Made by a program: the position numbers and the translations under genes. This document shows positions 62,404-64,000 of a DNA stretch of 64,000 bases, piece after piece. Below the pieces are notes generated by a model. It saw only the letters and a program-made list of their open reading frames with translations. It did no database searches and was not told the origin of the DNA. How positions within the stretch are numbered: the stretch's first letter is position 1; every line of letters starts with the position of its first letter. This DNA comes from Oxyruncus cristatus (taxonomy: Eukaryota > Chordata > Aves > Passeriformes > Cotingidae). The stretch covers positions 218,329 to 282,328 of the forward strand of contig VXAY01005183.1 of NCBI GenBank assembly GCA_013399855.1, written 5' to 3'.

Positions 62404-62417
62404 CCCCCCCCCCCCCC
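62404..62417. repeat. Poly-C, 14 bp
   Basis: An uninterrupted C run inside a GC-rich segment, prone to sequencing and assembly length errors. Confidence 0.9.
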
Positions 62418-63656
62418 TCCACACCATTTCCATTTCCCTTCTCAAAGTGTCCACCCAGAAGAGGAGGGGCCGTGCTGCAGCTCCTCTCGAGGGGGCAAAG
62501 GTCTTTGAGAAACCCCCAGCCTGATTTATTCAGGGCATAGCAATATTTCTTGGGATTAGTATTAATAAGAGCCCCCTGCCCCCTCCTCTCCATCCCCCTG
62601 GGCCGAGCCCGAGGGAGGCAGCCGGGCCCCAGAGGGGTCCCAGGCCTCCCGCCTTCGGATTGCACGGTGATGGCGTCTCCTCATCCCGGTCATTTTCGCA
62701 AGACATGAACAGGTTGTTTATTTATTTGGGGTTATTTAGGTCTTGTTTTTCTCTCCCATGCCGCAGCTTTAGGGGAAAATCCGTTCTGCTGGAGAGGGCC
62801 GGGTGCTGCCGGGGCCGGCGGCGCAGCAGGAGGATGCTCGGAGCATAGCGTGGCAGGGCAGGGATCTACCTGCGATCCCAGACAGAAGGCACCCCAAAGC
62901 TCTTTCTTTTTCCCCCTTTTACTCATTAAACAGGACCCCTCTGGTAATTCAGGCTCTCCTGGAGGTCCAGGATGTGAAGGCGCCCGCTCAGGGTCGAACA
63001 GGCGACCGTGGCGCTGCCGAATTGAAAGGCTGAGGTTTTTTATTTTGGGGCAGATTTTAATATTCATCCCCCACCTGGTGCTGAGTGCGGGTCCTTCAGG
63101 GGGGTCCTGCCTCCGCTGCCGGAAAGAGACGGGCGAGAAACCTCCGTGAACAAAGGAGAGGATGCGGGAACCCGCGAGGAAAGAGCTTTATTGGCACGGC
63201 ACGACCCGACGGGCTCCTTGCGGCATCCGCACCCGGCGGGAGGGGAGCCCAGGGAGGGCTGTCCCGAAATACCTGCAGCACCCCGCGGGGGGGAGCAAAG
63301 AGGCGTCCCAGGGACCCCGAGCGGCTGTCAGTGTTCCCAAGGGCACCATTCCGTAGGTGAGGGTCCGTGCGCGGAGCTGCAAAGAGAGATGGACCCCCCG
63401 CGCCATCACCGAGGGCCCCCCAGATCGGGAACAGCTCCGAGGGGTGGGGGATTGTCCCCTCTCTAAGGCCTGTTCTCCCCCGGTGCGAGGCACCTGCTGG
63501 GAGCGCTGGGATGGGCCGGGATGAAGGGATGCGGGGCGGGTTGGCCTCCAGCTGCAGAGAGAAGGGAAGGGAGGAGAGGGATGGGAGAAGGGCAGGGAGG
63601 TGAAGGGCCCCAGCAGGGAGCAGGGCAGAGGGGTGGCGATGGCTAAAAAGGTAGAG

Positions 63657-63674
63657 AAAAAAAAAAAAAAAAAG
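63657..63674. repeat. Poly-A, 18 bp, inside the GC-rich terminal segment
   Basis: An A run in otherwise very GC-rich DNA. Confidence 0.9.
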
Positions 63675-63769
63675 AAATAAAACTGAAAGAGTGAAAGAGG
63701 AGTGGGGAAAATAAACCAGCGGGGAATGGGGAGTGCGGGGGAAGCAGCCCCTGCGCTGCAGGAGGCTCT

Positions 63770-63880
63770 GGGGGGCACCTGCTCCGTNGGGGCGCGGGGG
63801 GGGGCGCGGGAGGGCACCTGCTCCGTGTTAGGCCGCGGGGTCACAGCATCCCTCCGGGGTCGCAGCATCCCTCCGTCCCC
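63770..63880. repeat. Short tandem repeats around an ambiguous base
   Basis: GGGCACCTGCTCCGT occurs twice, and GCAGCATCCCTCCG-type units repeat after it. Position 63788 is N inside this G-rich repeat, so local length and sequence are uncertain. Confidence 0.8.
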
Positions 63881-64000
63881 CTCCCTCCCGCTGCCTCCCG
63901 TTTCTTGAATTTTATTTTATTTTCTGAATAATTCAGGTGCTGTTTCACCCCCCTTCATCTCCCCCCCCTCCCCTCGGCTCCTCGCACACACACGCCTCTC

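Larger units (their letters stand above)
54703..62559. other. Intergenic DNA, no gene seen
   Basis: It holds CR1 fragments at 57131, 57740, 59290 and 60516, A- and T-rich tracts, the candidate element at 58440-58960, and G-rich runs from 61430 on. The frames at 56441-56902, 58678-59157 and 60678-61185 have no recognisable domain. Confidence 0.7.
62560..63900. promoter_or_regulatory. GC/CpG-rich segment at the right edge (possible CpG island or GC-rich gene end)
   Basis: GC and CpG rise strongly from about 62560, most so at 63080-63560. This could be the CpG island of a neighbouring promoter. Alternatively it is a GC-rich transcript end: on the minus strand an AATAAA stands at 63192-63187 (GTGCCGTGCCAATAAAGC). 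The 226-codon minus frame (63188-63868) is low-complexity, spans an N and shows no known domain. I found no exon of a neighbour such as DUSP4, which adjoins KIF13B in mammals. Confidence 0.5.

Noticed and set aside
62970..63030. tRNA-like fragment around GGGTCGAACAGGC
   Set aside because: It lacks a matching A box and acceptor stem; a chance T-loop-like word.
63188..63868. 226-codon minus frame, the longest in the window
   Set aside because: It is rich in Pro/Arg/Ser/Ala, crosses an N and a poly-A/T tract, and resembles no known protein; long frames are expected in GC-rich DNA.
37247..64000. DUSP4 exons expected from mammalian gene order
   Set aside because: No stretch encoding the phosphatase motif HCQAGISRS or the C-terminal tail was seen on either strand.

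Overview
The window looks like bird nuclear DNA. It carries 26 recognisable CR1 LINE fragments, nearly all 5'-truncated 3' ends. Many still have the CR1-typical terminal ATTCTRTG repeats or their complement, CATAGAAT/CACAGAAT. No bacterial-style gene organisation, Alu-type SINE or plasmid/phage feature is visible.

The only gene I can support is the 5' part of KIF13B (kinesin-3 family motor, also called GAKIN), read from the minus strand. Coding exon 1 is at 36151-36205 inside a CpG-island promoter. Coding exon 2 is at 25570-25663. Both have GT/AG splice sites and matching phase, and together they give the first 49 residues plus two bases of codon 50, i.e. the start of the motor head. Exon 3 and the P-loop exon are not in the window, so intron 2 runs off the left edge. 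Intron 1 is 10,487 bp.

Layout. 1-25569 is partial intron 2, with nine CR1 fragments, poly-A tracts, an (AT)n block and a few unique patches that look like conserved non-coding DNA. 25570-25663 is exon 2. 25664-36150 is intron 1. 35920-36440 is the CpG island, with two inverted ZNF143/THAP11-type motifs, an optimal Kozak start and an upstream overlapping ORF. 36455-37246 holds three consecutive CR1 3' ends directly behind the promoter. 37247-64000 is intergenic or upstream DNA with thirteen further CR1 fragments, several candidate regulatory patches (best at 58440-58960), a candidate CTCF site, G-quadruplex-prone runs and a GC/CpG-rich end segment (about 62560-63900) that may belong to a neighbouring transcription unit.

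Most open frames above 60 codons are chance frames or run through CR1 sequence, and I do not call them genes. I found no convincing previously undescribed system. The most useful observations are the two short KIF13B exons, which no long ORF reveals, the promoter architecture and uORF, and the unique CpG-bearing patches that resemble enhancers.
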